In this document: one piece after another, positions 24,131-35,850 of the stretch
Layout of the letters: each line of letters opens with the position of its first letter
How positions within the stretch are numbered: position 1 is the first letter of the stretch
NCBI GenBank assembly: GCA_032622095.1
Contig: CP136067.1
Location: 126,145,030 to 126,209,029, forward strand
Direction of reading: 5' to 3'
From: Siphonodentalium dalli
Taxonomy: Eukaryota > Mollusca > Scaphopoda > Gadilida > Siphonodentaliidae
Length of the DNA stretch: 64,000 bases
Program-made: the position numbers and the translations under genes
Notes under the pieces: generated by a model
What the model saw: only the letters and a program-made list of their open reading frames with translations
Databases searched by the model: none
What the model was told of the DNA's origin: nothing

Positions 24131-24669
24131 TTATGTTGCTGTATATTAGCGATATTAGATCATTATTACCGGGAATTTATTAAAAATGGCGTATACTACC
24201 CCTTCATCAAAGCGACACTTACTGGTATTCCAAAGAAAATCCATGTCCCGTACCTAAGTTATTCAATTTGAATTAGTAAACCTGTAATTGCGTCATATTG
24301 TTTGGGCGATTGGGAGATGCAGCCCACATGCAATCGCAAGACAACAACATTGGCTACATGTATCCGTAAACCAAAGCTTTATTTCCCAACTATACATGAT
24401 TCACAACACATGGACCAAAACGTGCATGATTGCACTGTTAGAAAAATACCCGTCGCTTTAACGGTGGTGAATCACGTGGTTTCGAGTTGATCGAGTATCA
24501 TGCCTTCATAATGGCCGAGGAGATATAAAACGCTACCACAAGCGAGTGAAAATTTAAATAAACTAAGACGTGACATGTTACATACTATTTTGACAGCTAC
24601 GAGCAGATGCTATACTATTTTTCAAACAACCTGATACCTCATGTATGTCCAAATTCACATTTGTTTGCT

Positions 24670-24770
24670 GTAACATTCTGACCAAAGTTGTCAGTCGACG
24701 GATTTTCCAAGATGTATGGACTGGTGTATTCCACGCACCTTCGACTGGCAACTTTGGTCAAAATGTTATA
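24670..24770. repeat. Inverted repeat, 32-nt arms
   Basis: The arms GTAACATTCTGACCAAAGTT... and ...AACTTTGGTCAAAATGTTAT pair around a spacer of about 36 nt. The spacer lacks CTCG motifs. Confidence 0.85.
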
Positions 24771-27700
24771 GAAAACCACTAAGTATTTCGGAACAAATAA
24801 GGTAGCAGCTTGTGTCAAAAATAAACCAGCATATGCTCGTAACAGTCAAACTGCTATGTTTTTGTCAGTTCCTCGTGTATTATGATTGTGTGCGTTTGCA
24901 CATTTGGAATGTGTTGTACTCACCAACCTCGAAACCACGTGATTCCCCACCGAAATTGGACCGTTATGCATACGGTCAGACTGTAGTATGTCTGACGGTG
25001 CAAGACCGTTTAAGTTGCTGGCAGACTGTAATCAGTAATTGTCAGACCGTTTTATTTGTTTACGGTTTCAACACCGATTAATTAATATCCAGACCGTAAC
25101 TAAAAAGGTCAGACCAATGGTATTTTCACGGGTCAACACCAACTTTTGGCTCTTAATTTGCTAATTTACCGTATAATTAGCCAAGTTCCCATGGTAACAA
25201 TATGATTTCCCGGTAGGCATTACGATTCGTATGTTTTAGAATGGTCGAAACCAGTACTACTCTTAACTGAAAAATACATCTTAGTTCTTCTATTACGATC
25301 ATAGTTTTGATGAAACATAAATCCTCAATTCATAAAGTGATAGACAGTACATATGAAACTTTGCAGTTTGCAGAGGATCAATCTGCCTCGTAGAATTCAA
25401 TCCGAAAAAAAAGTTGCGCACGCATAATGTGTTCACCTTTCACTGACTACTCTATAAATATGGATGTAAATAAATAACGATACTAGTAATAGCTGATAGG
25501 CCAACCCATCACTATCCAGTTACGAGTAATACTAATTTCACCATTCTAAAATGAATCGGCATGCCCTTTTAAGACACAAAAGAACGCTACATGTATCACA
25601 GTTGAAACTCAAATGTATGTACATCTAATAGTAAAACATCTTAATGGCATACTTTCGGTAACATGTAAGGCGTGACATTGTCCAGTCACTTGTAAAGACA
25701 GTATTTGTTTTAACAGGTGAATCCGAACGTAACAACAATAGATGTATACCAATAACAGCTTGTTGGGATTAAACAAACCTTCGAGAAAACCGCAGACCCT
25801 GTAATAATTGTGCGCGATGACTTGGCGACAATGTTCTCCCATATTCGCACATTTTTCGATGAAATTTGACAGCATGATGCATAAACCTGTGTATACTGGT
25901 ATCACAACACTTAGTATCTACATCAGTGAGTCAGCCAAAGATAGTTTGATAAGAACATCCAACAAAAATGCACTCCCGGTCCGTAAATTGTCGTAATCAT
26001 TTTTCGATAACATGGCGAATGACGGCAATGTCTCCTGTCCACACGTTTCAATGAAAATTGACGAACACGGGATGAATTGGTCCGTGTAATTGTAAAGTTG
26101 TACTTGTAAGTTTGCATTTCAGATATATGATCACCCGTCACTGTGCGGTGTCAGTTCATTGTTTACGGTGTTGTTGTTGTTGACGTTAAAGCTCTTGTGA
26201 ATTACTCTAGTGCGTACAGTATATCAATCAATCAATCTCGTGTAAATGTACATGTATGTGCTTTGACGCAATCAGAACACTGTCAACTGGATCGAACAGT
26301 TCAAGTTAAAAACAACATTGTCAACATTATAATACCTGCTATGTTGTTGCTGATATTATTGTCATCTGTGGTTGACATAGAAGCTCTTGTTATTTGTACC
26401 TGTATCCTCTTGTGTCAGTAAATGTGTCAGTGATTTGACAGTCACAGCACTGTCAATTTCAACATGGGCACTGAGACGAATGAAGACAAATCATAGACGA
26501 CAGCTCGAAGAGGCAGCTCGAAGACGACCCAGTTGTCACAATTTAGTGGACAATATCAATGACTAAGCCGGTTTACGCACGTTTAGAACTTGCCCGGTTC
26601 ATAAATGAACCAAAGTCAGACCGTCTTAACATTAGTTCACACATGTACAGGTCGAATTTTCCCAAAAAAACAATAGTTTGTAGAGAGCCCGCGAAGAAAT
26701 AGTCAAAATGACAAAAGAATATTCGTGAGTGATAAAGACACCGGGACGTAATTTAATTACGGGCGCAAGATAAGACGGATCCGCATTGCACATAATGAAT
26801 ACCGGATCACTATACTAAATACAATTTAACAATTAATTATACATATTAAATATCAACAGAGTCAGCTTCGGTCATACTGTATGGAGTCACTTCCGTATAT
26901 AATTTGGTCACCGATACATATACTATTTCATTTTGACGGCATGAACTTTGACTCACGAAAATAATTAACATAGACCATTTTCAAGGCACATCAAACAACA
27001 GTGTTTCACCGTACAACTGATGAAACGGTATGGTACCGTCGGATTACGACGGTTCGACACCGTTTAAACAACAGTATTTTGCAACAGTTTGTGTTCGGCA
27101 CTACAGAGACTACTGACGAAAAGACTGCATTTAACGAAGCGAAACATTTTAGATATGGAATTATTATAAGATTAGATAATATGTTCATTAATATATTGAC
27201 TAGTGTGCTATCTTCAATTTGATTGATCGATAGCTGCACAAGATAAAACCGTAGTGTGTGGTCAACATCGAACCCCATGATATTTCTGGGAACCACACAG
27301 AAACTTTGCAGTATCGTGTAACTGACTCTATCCCGAAATATATTGTCGCTTACGTCACGCACAAGGCGGAAGTAAACCACATGATATTTCAGAAATGTTT
27401 ACGTATTGTTCATTTGTCAAACAAAGAAGATGAATTATTTCAGTTTCAATCTATGTCAAGAATGTAATATCAATATTTGTTAATATTTGTGGCAATCCAG
27501 TTCAGTTCAGTTAGTTATGGTGAAATATGTTGTTATGGTAAATATATCAAAGAGTAAATGGATTTGAGTTTGATCTTTATGTAGTTCAAAATGAACAAAT
27601 ACTGAATTGTTAGGTTCAAAATAAATCTCCCTCTTCATTTGTATGGGGGGAAAAGTGACATGTTGATTTTAATCTACTGTTAAGGTGAATATTAATAATA

Positions 27701-27850
27701 AATATTCACCCCGTGCCTGTTTACGTATTACTGTTGTTTCCCTACCCTCATTCAGCAGTATGCCATTCGGCGTTCGATCTCGTGGGATACTGCTGACTTC
27801 AGGTAGGTAAACACCCGTTCAAGCGTTCAAGTCAATAACTACGAAAGTAA
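24771..27850. other. No gene recognised; dispersed CAGACCGT motif
   Basis: The octamer CAGACCGT or variants recur several times between about 24975 and 25095 and again near 26615, with irregular spacing. A minus-strand open frame of about 120 codons at 27006-27380 matches nothing I know and shows no exon signals. The rest appears to be intronic sequence. Confidence 0.35.
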
Positions 27851-27854
27851 GGTA

Positions 27855-28625
27855 ATCATGGACGCTAATACAAATGGAGATGTATATGCCGTCAACAAGT
27901 TAAACATGGAGCACCTTCAACATTTTAGCTCACTTGCAAATGAAGAGTTGCATAGCATGCGCTATAACGACTAATTGTGTGAGCACATTCCATCAAACCG
28001 AAGCCCAAAGCGAAACTGGCATTACTTGCACATGTCGTAACACGTAAACTATAGCCGCTTCAGAAATGCCGAATGAAATAGTTCCACATTCGAAAAAGTC
28101 TCATCGTTGCAATAAATCGCTGAACACGTCAAACTAAAAGTTTTCTGTCATATAAACATGTTCCCCTTCTGATGGTACCGAAAAAGGACATTTTCCATGG
28201 CAAACACAGTTAGCCTAGTTGTAAATACTTCATATCAATACGCGCGTTTCTCGTAATCCGTGCAACGGTGTCATTTTCGCTCTAACATATTAACCCTGCG
28301 CGCACGGGTTCCGCGCTTTGTTTTTTTTTGTCTTTGGAAAATACGGAAATTATCTACGACAATCACGACTATCGCATCAAATTTCTCCCCAGACCCACCG
28401 TTACGAAGCTACTGGCATGACTGTGCCAAAGATTGGCATAGAACAGCAATTCTGAATGAGTCACTTGGGTTGTGAGAAAAATTATCCATCATGACCTGGG
28501 ATGTGGGCGTGGCGCCAGATATTTGGTCCTGACACGAGGATGAGATTTTGGTCTGGCCCCTCGGGTGAGATGTTTCCACCCCACATCCCAGGTCATGATG
28601 GATAATATTAGTCCCTCAACTAAAA
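27855..28625. repeat. Interspersed repeat family X, copy 2
   Basis: Collinear with 5150-6500: GGACGCTAATACAAATGGAG, CATCAAACCGAA, CATCGTTGCAATAAAT, TTTTCTGTCATATAAACATG, CATGGCAAACACAGTT and CGCGCTTTGTTTTT. It is not interrupted by the foldback. It ends with the inverted repeat 28481-28607, whose arms contain ATCATGACCTGGGATGTGGG and its complement. Confidence 0.75.
28481..28607. repeat. Inverted repeat P7 with an inverted centre relative to copy 1
   Basis: Arms of about 28 nt (ATTATCCATCATGACCTGGG and its inverse) enclose about 70 nt. The block GCCAGATATTTGGTCCTGACA in the left half runs opposite to the corresponding block in family X copy 1 (6448-6468), although the adjoining GGTCATGATGGATAAT flank matches. 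CGAG/CTCG tetranucleotides border the block. Confidence 0.7.
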
Positions 28626-30427
28626 TCAAGCTTAGGAATGGGGTTTATAACCCGGGCCAACCTCGTCTAGCCCAGACTGCATGATGGTATCCGGGACATA
28701 ACCACATCCGCTATGGGTACATCCTTAAATAGAAGCCCTTGAATCGAGTGTTGTTAAGCTGCGTATTCGAAGGTTGACACACAGAATAGTGGATAACCAT
28801 TGTATTGTAACAGCACAACGTACTACCTCATAAACTGTATCTATGACCATATACCATACGATTACTGGTATATACATTTATTGTCAGCTATATGGATGAA
28901 ATCTAATCCATGTGCGTGCTCTTATATATCTGAGATTTCATAAGTTTTCATGAGTTTCGTATGCACATGTGTATATATTAAGAATGATAAGGCATGGTTC
29001 CACAGCACATGAATATACTTAACCATATACATAATAAAGCATCATTGATGAGCAGTGATCCACTAGGAAATGTTCAGATAGGTCGTTTGTTTAAATCAGA
29101 TCTATTCCAAAGGTTAAATCTGGACTTTTGGGCGGCCAGAAACGGGAAAAATAACACAGTTGTATCTGTACAGTTTACTGCGAATCGTGTGATGTGTATT
29201 TAAACAGTTAAATAGGATTTAGAAGGGACGTATTGATTATATGACCTTTTCTAGAAGCAGAAATATATGTAGTCAGAGAAGTATCACGAATGTGACCGAT
29301 CATTATTTATTTTGATATCTACAACATCAAACCTTGCAAAATGCACTGTTATATAACAGTATGGGCTATCTTCATATAGTAATGGCTAAAATATGTAGAC
29401 CCTATTGTCGGTGTCTCAAAATCGTAGACATATTTGCCTCCGATCAAGCGATGAAACACGAATATTTTATTTTTATCACAAGAACGCATGGTGGTATACT
29501 ATGAACGCAATTTATCAAAACACGTAGGAGTATTATAGACTATCTTCAATAAATTCTAAACTTGACCACACGCAAAAAAAAACATCCACACGCAACAAGA
29601 AGCGATGCTCAATCTCCGGATTCCCGTTCTCAAGGCTCCCCATCGGTTTATATATCAACTAATGACTGGCTGTAAATTAACTACATGCCGTTGATACTAT
29701 GTAGGCTGACCTTTGTCTGACTTGATGTGTCCTACACAAGCGTTGCTCTTTGTGGCAAAGCTATGCATTCATAAGAGGTTGTGGCCTTTTAGTGATGACT
29801 TTTGGAATTTGGCTTCTTCAATCGGGGTCGATATTAGTTCAAAGTTCCAGTCTAAGAAATATCGAAACAAAGTGAGGGATCTTACTGGTAGGTGGGGTAT
29901 ATTATGTATCATAACGATGCTCACCTGATATATAACACGAGTACGTGGGTGGTAATGGTAATTTATCCACCGCTCAATACGTCTATTGAATACATAAAGC
30001 GGCCTAATAAACGTTACGTTTATTACGTCAATGTAGCTTTATTAGGTCAACGTAGCTTTATTATGTTAGTACTACTTTATGGCGTAATTTGATATGCAAA
30101 TTGCGCAGGTAACTAGGGACGTCAACCGGCCTTAATGACGTCATTGTGATTTCAGAACATTTTTATCGTGTATAATTCACTAAAATAATTCGTAAAATGA
30201 TATATGTTTTAGCTCTAAAACATCTATAAATCATCATAACAAGATATGCTTAGAATAACTGTAAAAAGACCAACGAACTATTTCGCTCTAAGCTGCACTC
30301 CGGTTTTCCCACGTCATGAATGCTAATTAGTTTGCTTGACCTAATAAATGTAATGGCGTCATCGAAGTAACGAATGTAAAACTACGGAAAATGACAGATT
30401 TACCACAAAAAAGTTTTGTGCGATGGA
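28626..30427. other. No gene recognised
   Basis: A small repeat near 30005-30065 duplicates ACGTAGCTTTATTA-type text. No exon, RNA gene or element end could be supported. Confidence 0.35.
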
Positions 30428-30590
30428 TAAATAAAATATATAGCTAATGTTGTCGCTTAAACTGTTTATGTCCGCTCGGGGGATTTGGCATCTATTGGAC
30501 TCGGCAGAGCCTCGCCCAATAGATGCTCAAATCCCCCTCACGGACATAAACAGTTTAAACGACGACACTAGCTACATATTCTATATTTAT
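30428..30590. repeat. Long palindrome P3 with CTCG/CTCG centre
   Basis: Arms of about 70 nt (including AAACTGTTTATGTCCG and GGGGGATTTG) pair with a few mismatches. The centre, 30500-30514, is CTCGGCAGAGCCTCG: direct CTCG pairs around a GC-AGA-GC stem-loop. The innermost GCATCTATTGG arm is shared with P2 at 20385; the outer arms differ. Confidence 0.9.
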
Positions 30591-30747
30591 TTTCAAACAA
30601 AAAGCTACTGAAAACTACGAAACCGGTTTGGTAGCAGCATGAAACTATGTCTTACGTAAACTTTTCGATTTATCGTCTCTTTGATCTGGTGAGATGCAGT
30701 GCTAATCTATGACATTAGCAAATTTTATTTTTGAGACAGTGCAAATG

Positions 30748-30872
30748 TTTTTTGGGATTGGGTGGGATTTGGGATTGGGTGGGATTCAAACCCCGACCCA
30801 AGACGGCGAGCGCACCTTGCGACTCGAAGTCCGACGTCAATACCACACGGCCACCGAAGCGACCTAAAAAAA
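30748..30872 (-). mobile_element. tRNA-derived SINE head or tRNA pseudogene
   Basis: On the minus strand the sequence reads GGTCGCTTCGGTGGCCGTGTGG, giving a good polymerase III A box (TGGCCGTGTGG). About 60 nt later comes a B box, GGTTTGAATCC. The spacing suits a tRNA with a long variable arm. The expected 3' acceptor complement GAAGCGAC is absent; instead the sequence runs into a CCCAATCCCAAA repeat tail. This favours a SINE or a processed tRNA-like pseudogene over a functional tRNA gene. Confidence 0.6.
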
Positions 30873-30956
30873 AGGAAGCTTGAATGGCCGCTGTATTCTG
30901 ACGTCGCACTTAGGACACTCTATGCACATTTTAAGGTCTCTATAGTATATATATAT

Positions 30957-31139
30957 GGTATGCGGCTTATACGGACCCTGGCTCTTACGGACCCTGGCTC
31001 TTACGGACCCTGGCTTTTACGGACCTCCGGCTGATACGGACCCTGGCTCATACGGACCCCCGGCTCTTACGGACCCTGGCTCATACGGACCTCAATTATA
31101 TTTTTTATGTTTTATGTTTATTTAAATAAATTTATATTA
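30957..31139 (+). repeat. Left terminal inverted repeat of the MULE element
   Basis: It starts GGTATGCGGCTTATACGGAC and continues with eight tandem units of about 16 bp. Most are TACGGACCCTGGCTC(T/A); two variants contain CTCCGGCT and CCCCGGCT. An AT-rich segment of 45 nt follows. The order of variant units is nearly mirrored in the right repeat. Confidence 0.92.
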
Positions 31140-31373
31140 TGTTTGTCTTTTCAAACATATATCTGTATTAATTGAGAATTTCGGTTATTTTTTTGGTGAT
31201 TTTCAAACTTTATGAATTTTACCAATTTGTTCGGTGATTTTCGGTGAACTTATATTTATGAAGTTAGTATATAATTATGATTGTCTTTTCACACATATAT
31301 CTGTATTAATTGAGAATTTATGTGATGTTCTGACTTGAAAAGGCATTTATTGAATCGTGTTAATTAATCTCTT

Positions 31374-31690
31374 CGCCGTTGTATAAACACGCGTGTGATC
31401 CCTTTGTGTCGTTGTATAAACAGACATGCGGTGATAAATGGTCAGTGAATGGTAATCAGGATGAATCTACTGAGTTTGATTTGTTACGAAAACATGTTAG
31501 TAAAAACACAACTTGTTTCAACTGATTCATTTCCCGTTGTATAAACACGCGTGTGTGATCCCTTTGTGTCGTTGTATAAACAGACATGCGATGATGAATG
31601 GTCAGTGAATGGTGATCAGGATGAATCCACTGAGTTTGATTTGCTATGAAAACATGTTAGTAAAAACACAACTGGTATATATTCAACTGA
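31374..31690 (+). repeat. Tandem duplication in the transposase promoter region
   Basis: Segments of about 150 bp at about 31374-31525 and 31539-31690 are near-identical direct copies. Both contain GTTGTATAAACACGCGTGTG, TCCCTTTGTGTCGTTGTATA and GAGTTTGATTTG. They end 30 nt before the transposase ATG. A shorter duplication (ACATATATCTGTATTAATTG) lies at 31158-31177 and 31293-31312. These may be promoter or transposase-binding repeats. Confidence 0.85.
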
Positions 31691-31717
31691 TTTATTGTTG
31701 ACTGGCATAATTCCACA

Positions 31718-31823
31718 ATGTCTAACTGTGCTTCATGTGGAGATACCATTCGACATCGTCAGGAGGTTATTGGCTGCATTGAACCTGAATGTTCCCGTTT
31801 GACACATCGGGTTTGTGACACAG
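31718..31823 (+). CDS. MULE transposase exon 1, PHD-like zinc finger
   Basis: The ATG at 31718 opens a 106-nt exon ending at a GTGAGT donor in phase 1. It encodes MSNCASCGDTIRH and the following residues, with Cys4, Cys7, Cys20, Cys25, His30 and Cys33. Together with Cys56 and Cys59 in exon 2 this gives the C4-H-C3 ligand pattern of a PHD finger. PHD fingers usually read histone tails, so a chromatin-targeting role is conceivable, but that is inference. This start was chosen because it gives the full finger and joins exon 2 in frame. Confidence 0.85.
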
Positions 31824-31951
31824 GTGAGTTACAAAACAATTATCGTTAATTCTCGTTCACTACAGTCGTTCATTGCCCGAAAGTTGTACTCGTTCATTTA
31901 TATGTGATTATAAATTGACATTTTTGTAATTTTGTTTATAATTCTTTTTAG

Positions 31952-32964
31952 GAATAAGCCGAGATGAATACCGTCAAGCCAAACGCCTTGGTACACCGGT
32001 TGAATTCAGCTGCCAATATTGCCGATCACCGACTCAACCAGACCTCAATTGTTCCACCATCCATGCATCGACCGATACTACACGACAGACGTCACCGGTT
32101 CCACTTGAGAGCACAAGAGCATCCATAGCTTCAGCCTTTCTGTGCGAAGAAGCCGTAACCATCAACAGGGGTGAATTCAACATAGAGTACGATCCTGTAG
32201 CCAGTGCAACAGCCATCTCTTTCGACGTTACACGAGAAGAGAGATCCATGGAAGACGAGCGACAAGAAGATTCCATCGACGACGAAACTTTACAACGTGA
32301 CGATCTTGAGGACATTGAGGCTGTGTCGACGTTTGAGATAATCGACAATGGTTCCAAGAAAGGCAAGAGAAAGCTAGTTTCCAGTGACGGCTATGCTTTT
32401 GTTTACAAGCGGACCCTTAAGAACGGTACAATCGTCTGGAGATGCAGTGTCAGAAGCAGAAAGGGCTGCCCAGCGACAGTGAATGAAAACGGCGGCCATT
32501 TCCAATGCAACTCTGCGTCCCACGATCATTCATCTAAACCAGGAGTCGACGTCGCCGTGAAGATGGTTGCCGATATCAAAGAGTCAGCACGACAGGATCT
32601 CTTTGAGACAGCAACTACGACAGTTAGACATGTAGCCCGGAACTACAATGACGCATCGCTACCAGAAGCATCCCGACCCGTGCAGATCGACGAACCCTAC
32701 ATGGCATCATTACCAGAGAAGGAGTTCTTACGAAAAGAGGTGCTAGTTGGCGATCAACGACACCTGGTGTTTGCATCACAGAAGCAGCTTCAACTTCTGG
32801 CCAAAACGAAAACATGGTACATGGACGGAACCTTCAAGGTCGTCAAAAAGCCGTTCACCCAGCTGTTCTCCATCCATGGTTTCGTCAGATCAGGTGATGA
32901 TCTGAAGCAGCTTCCTCTATGCTTCTGCCTCATGTCAAGAAGACAAAAGAAAGACTACAAAAAG
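31952..32964 (+). CDS. MULE transposase exon 2, FLYWCH finger and first catalytic Asp
   Basis: This exon starts after TTTTTAG in phase 1 and ends in phase 0 at a GTAGGC donor. It completes the PHD-like finger (Cys56, Cys59) and then encodes an acidic linker. A FLYWCH-type finger follows at about residues 175-228 (Trp198, Cys200, Cys208, His226, His228), and then the start of the transposase fold. WYMDGTFKVVKKPF carries the first catalytic Asp (about D327), a MULE signature, and QLFSIHGF follows. FLYWCH fingers bind DNA and are common in MULE transposases. The frame is open throughout, and codon usage is noticeably richer in GC than the surrounding intron. Confidence 0.92.
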
Positions 32965-33112
32965 GTAGGCACCATAAACAATTATATACAAATATATATA
33001 AAATAGTTATCATGCAATTCGTCCAATTAATCAACAACATATAAATAACGAAAATAGATATATAATAATAATAATAAATAATGAATAAAAAAATATTATA
33101 TTTGTATTTCAG

Positions 33113-33826
33113 GTCCTGTCAGCCATCATCAGCCTTATGTCGGATGACATCGCAGCAGAGTCTTTTGTCGTCGACTTCGAATCAGGCATGTGGGGAGCTC
33201 TGAGGGAGGTTTTCGTCGATCCTGAAATTCATGGTTGTTCCTTCCACTTCGGTCAGGCGCTTTGGAGAAATGTCCAGGAGAAAGGTCTACAGCCAGTGTA
33301 CAACAAAAGAGACCGTGTGTTCAAGCTTCTTCGACAGGTCTTCGCTCTACCGTTCCTACCTGCGAGTGACATACAGACAGCCTTCACCAGACTCGAAGAA
33401 AAAATAACCAAGCACATCCAGGATCCGACGACCAGCACCAAGGTTGCACTGGACCTAACAGCATTCATTGACTATGTGAAATCGACGTGGATGAATTCGA
33501 CCGTCTGGCCAGTTGATACGTGGACAGTTTTCGGCAGAAGTATCCGCACCAACAATGACTGCGAAGGCTGGCACAATCGACTCAACCATGCGGCGAAAAA
33601 GGGAAATCTACCATTATACGTGCTAGTCACCCTACTAAACGAAGAGGCAGCTGATACACCAACCAACGTCAGGATGGTTTCCGAAGGGAAGATGCGTAGA
33701 CGACAGGAGAGGAAAACGAGGGAGACGACCGGAAAATTAATGACATTGTGGAGAGACTACTCGTCGATGAGGATAAGTGCCAGCAAAATACTAAAAGAAG
33801 CCGCCAAGCTGTATGCCCCAGTTTAA
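33113..33826 (+). CDS. MULE transposase exon 3, catalytic Asp and Glu
   Basis: After a 148-nt intron (acceptor ATTTCAG) the frame resumes in phase 0 with VLSAIISLMSDD. VVDFESGMW supplies the second catalytic Asp (about D394), followed by HGCSFHFGQALWR, the C-x2-H block typical of MULEs. RTNNDCEGWHNRLN supplies the catalytic Glu (about E524) in the usual TNN..EGWH context. A basic tail (RRRQERKTRET) precedes the stop at 33826. All three acidic residues are present, so the enzyme could be active. Exon boundaries are inferred from consensus splice sites and frame continuity. Confidence 0.92.
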   Translation, partial: VLSAIISLMSDDIAAESFVVDFESGMWGALREVFVDPEIHGCSFHFGQALWRNVQEKGLQPVYNKRDRVFKLLRQVFALPFLPASDIQTAFTRLEEKITKHIQDPTTSTKVALDLTAFIDYVKSTWMNSTVWPVDTWTVFGRSIRTNNDCEGWHNRLNHAAKKGNLPLYVLVTLLNEEAADTPTNVRMVSEGKMRRRQERKTRETTGKLMTLWRDYSSMRISASKILKEAAKLYAPV

Positions 33827-33944
33827 ATAATGTTCGTCTGATGTAATTTTGTTCCATTTTTGTTTTCATCATATTTTTGTTATCTCTGTATGTATGTTGC
33901 CATAATTTAAATTTATTTAAATAAACATAAAAAATATGTTGTCC

Positions 33945-34127
33945 TAATTTAAATTTATTTAAATAAACATAAAACATAAAAAATATAATTGAGGTCCGTA
34001 TGAGCCAGGGTCCGTAAGAGCCGGGGGTCCGTATAAGCCAGGGTCCGTATGAGCCGGAGGTCCGTATGAGCCAGGGTCCGTAAGAGCCAGGGTCCGTAAG
34101 AGCCAGGGTCCGTATCAGCCGGCATTC
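33945..34127 (-). repeat. Right terminal inverted repeat of the MULE element
   Basis: In reverse complement it begins GAATGCCGGCTGATACGGAC and shows eight 16-bp units, then the same AT-rich inner segment as the left end. An extra copy of the AT-rich segment (about 33905-33940) lies just inside it. Confidence 0.92.
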
Positions 34128-34139
34128 ATATATATATAG

Positions 34140-35850
34140 GCGATACAGAACAGTAGCAATGTTCTATATTTTATGCCTCCGAAACATGCCGAGCTTTGCT
34201 CTTTGAACATGCTTGGGACTATACAACACACCAGGTGCCTATTTTCAGAAATGTAACCAGTATGTATACCGCAAAAGTATGTACATCAGTTTCTGAATTA
34301 CATTCAATAAATAGTGATCCCAAATGGATCATCATTGCAATGTGTTGGTAAAACATTATTATGTGTGCTGCATGCCCGATGTTATAATGTTTAGCCCGAC
34401 AGTTGAATGTTGGATAAGCAGAACACCAAACTCTAAAGACGTAAATCATTGTGGGTTTGACTTGTTGTGCAGTGACCGGTAAATCCTCCAGATGGATATG
34501 TTTTAATAATACATGTACCTTTATAGATATTTAACAAGATAATTGTATATTACAAATACGTATTTTCACTCCCATGTGGTTATTCAATAAGTTGCTTTCT
34601 TCGTGATATGACTTAATGGCCGCGATTGTATTATTTGCTGTACGTGTCACCTTATTCACTCACGTACTCTAATTCACACAAACTGGTATAACCTCGATGC
34701 CACAACATATCGTATAATGACTTACTGCGATAACTAATGTAATTTAGACAACCATTTTGGACGCCATATCGGATAACAAAGTTTCCCCAAAGCGGATTGT
34801 GGATATGGTGTTCCTGACGCATTTTCCGTGTCGAATGACACCACAATCAGCTAGTATCCTATTTCTTCCGGGTTGATCCCGTAATTCAGCTTCAACGACC
34901 ACACTAAATCCTGATGACAATTGTCATGACATGTTGATTCCCCTGAGTGTTTTTTTTAATTCTGACACTATATACATGGTCATATTAAAACGTTTCATAT
35001 ACGAAATTAAAATAACAACAACCGTGTTCTGGTTTAGATGGGGGAACTTTCGCACGTAACTCGCACACATGTTACATACATTAAAAATTTAAACGACACC
35101 ACATTCATGTTTATTACACAGACGGTAAAAAGTGAAATTTATGATTTAGATATGGATACAATTTATAGTCTCTAATATGACAAACATTGCTGCTATCCGT
35201 GCCAGAAGTTCATATATGGCGCTAAGTAACAAACCAGTTATGGGTCCTCAAAGTAATTGAAACGGCAAGGTATATGTCACACCATTGCAACTGGAAGTTG
35301 TTGAAGATATCTCATTTAAGCGCTATATATTTCTTAAGTGGTATCTCTCGTCAAGTTCGTGTAAAAAATATTAAGGAATAGGACATCGGGTTGAATTTGG
35401 TTTTTGTATATGTAATATTTAAGCAATGTCAGAAATAATTTTTTGACCGAACAGTATTTTGATATGAGTTATGGAAATCTTGTGTTTATTCTGCCATATT
35501 TGTATCTCATTCATAAATAGTTTTTGCGGCAGAGAATTCGTAGAATATATACGAAATGTTCTCTGGTAAATGATACCGGTTCCAGTGATCGTCTAGAGGT
35601 ATCTTCATAAGAAATCGTAACCTTTTTTTCCCAAAATACGCGTATTTATCCGGTATTGAAACCATTGCTATATAGAATCTCGTAGATCATTTAATGGCGA
35701 TGATAATATATATGAGACCACGAACTTGTATTATGCGCTTCCAGATCTCGTTTCCATTTTGATACACACAAGAGAAACTGACCAGAAACTGACCAGTTTA
35801 TGAGAAAAGAAGATCGTCAAATTCCTTAAATCCATGTTTGCTCTTTGTCA
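34140..35850. other. No gene recognised
   Basis: AT-rich intronic sequence without exon-like frames, arrays or element ends that I can support. Confidence 0.35.

Larger units (their letters stand above)
30957..34127 (+). mobile_element. Apparently intact MULE-type transposon with array-built terminal repeats
   Basis: An element of about 3.17 kb is bounded by inverted repeats of about 183 bp (30957-31139 and 33945-34127). It lies in a TATATATAT tract that could hide a 9-bp target duplication. The outer 135 bp of each terminal repeat is eight tandem copies of a unit of about 16 bp (TACGGACCCTGGCTCT and variants). The inner 45 bp is AT-rich and ends TTTATTTAAATAAATTTA. One three-exon gene (31718-33826) encodes a PHD-FLYWCH-DDE transposase of 610 residues with no stop or frameshift. 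It resides in the 21.7-kb intron of the minus-strand Ig gene, in opposite orientation. Confidence 0.9.

Noticed and set aside
27006-27380. A 124-codon minus-strand frame
   Set aside because: No recognisable domain, no splice context, and length is within chance for this composition and window size.
30762-30872. Functional tRNA gene on the minus strand
   Set aside because: A and B boxes are present but the acceptor stem cannot close, so it is listed as a SINE or pseudogene instead.
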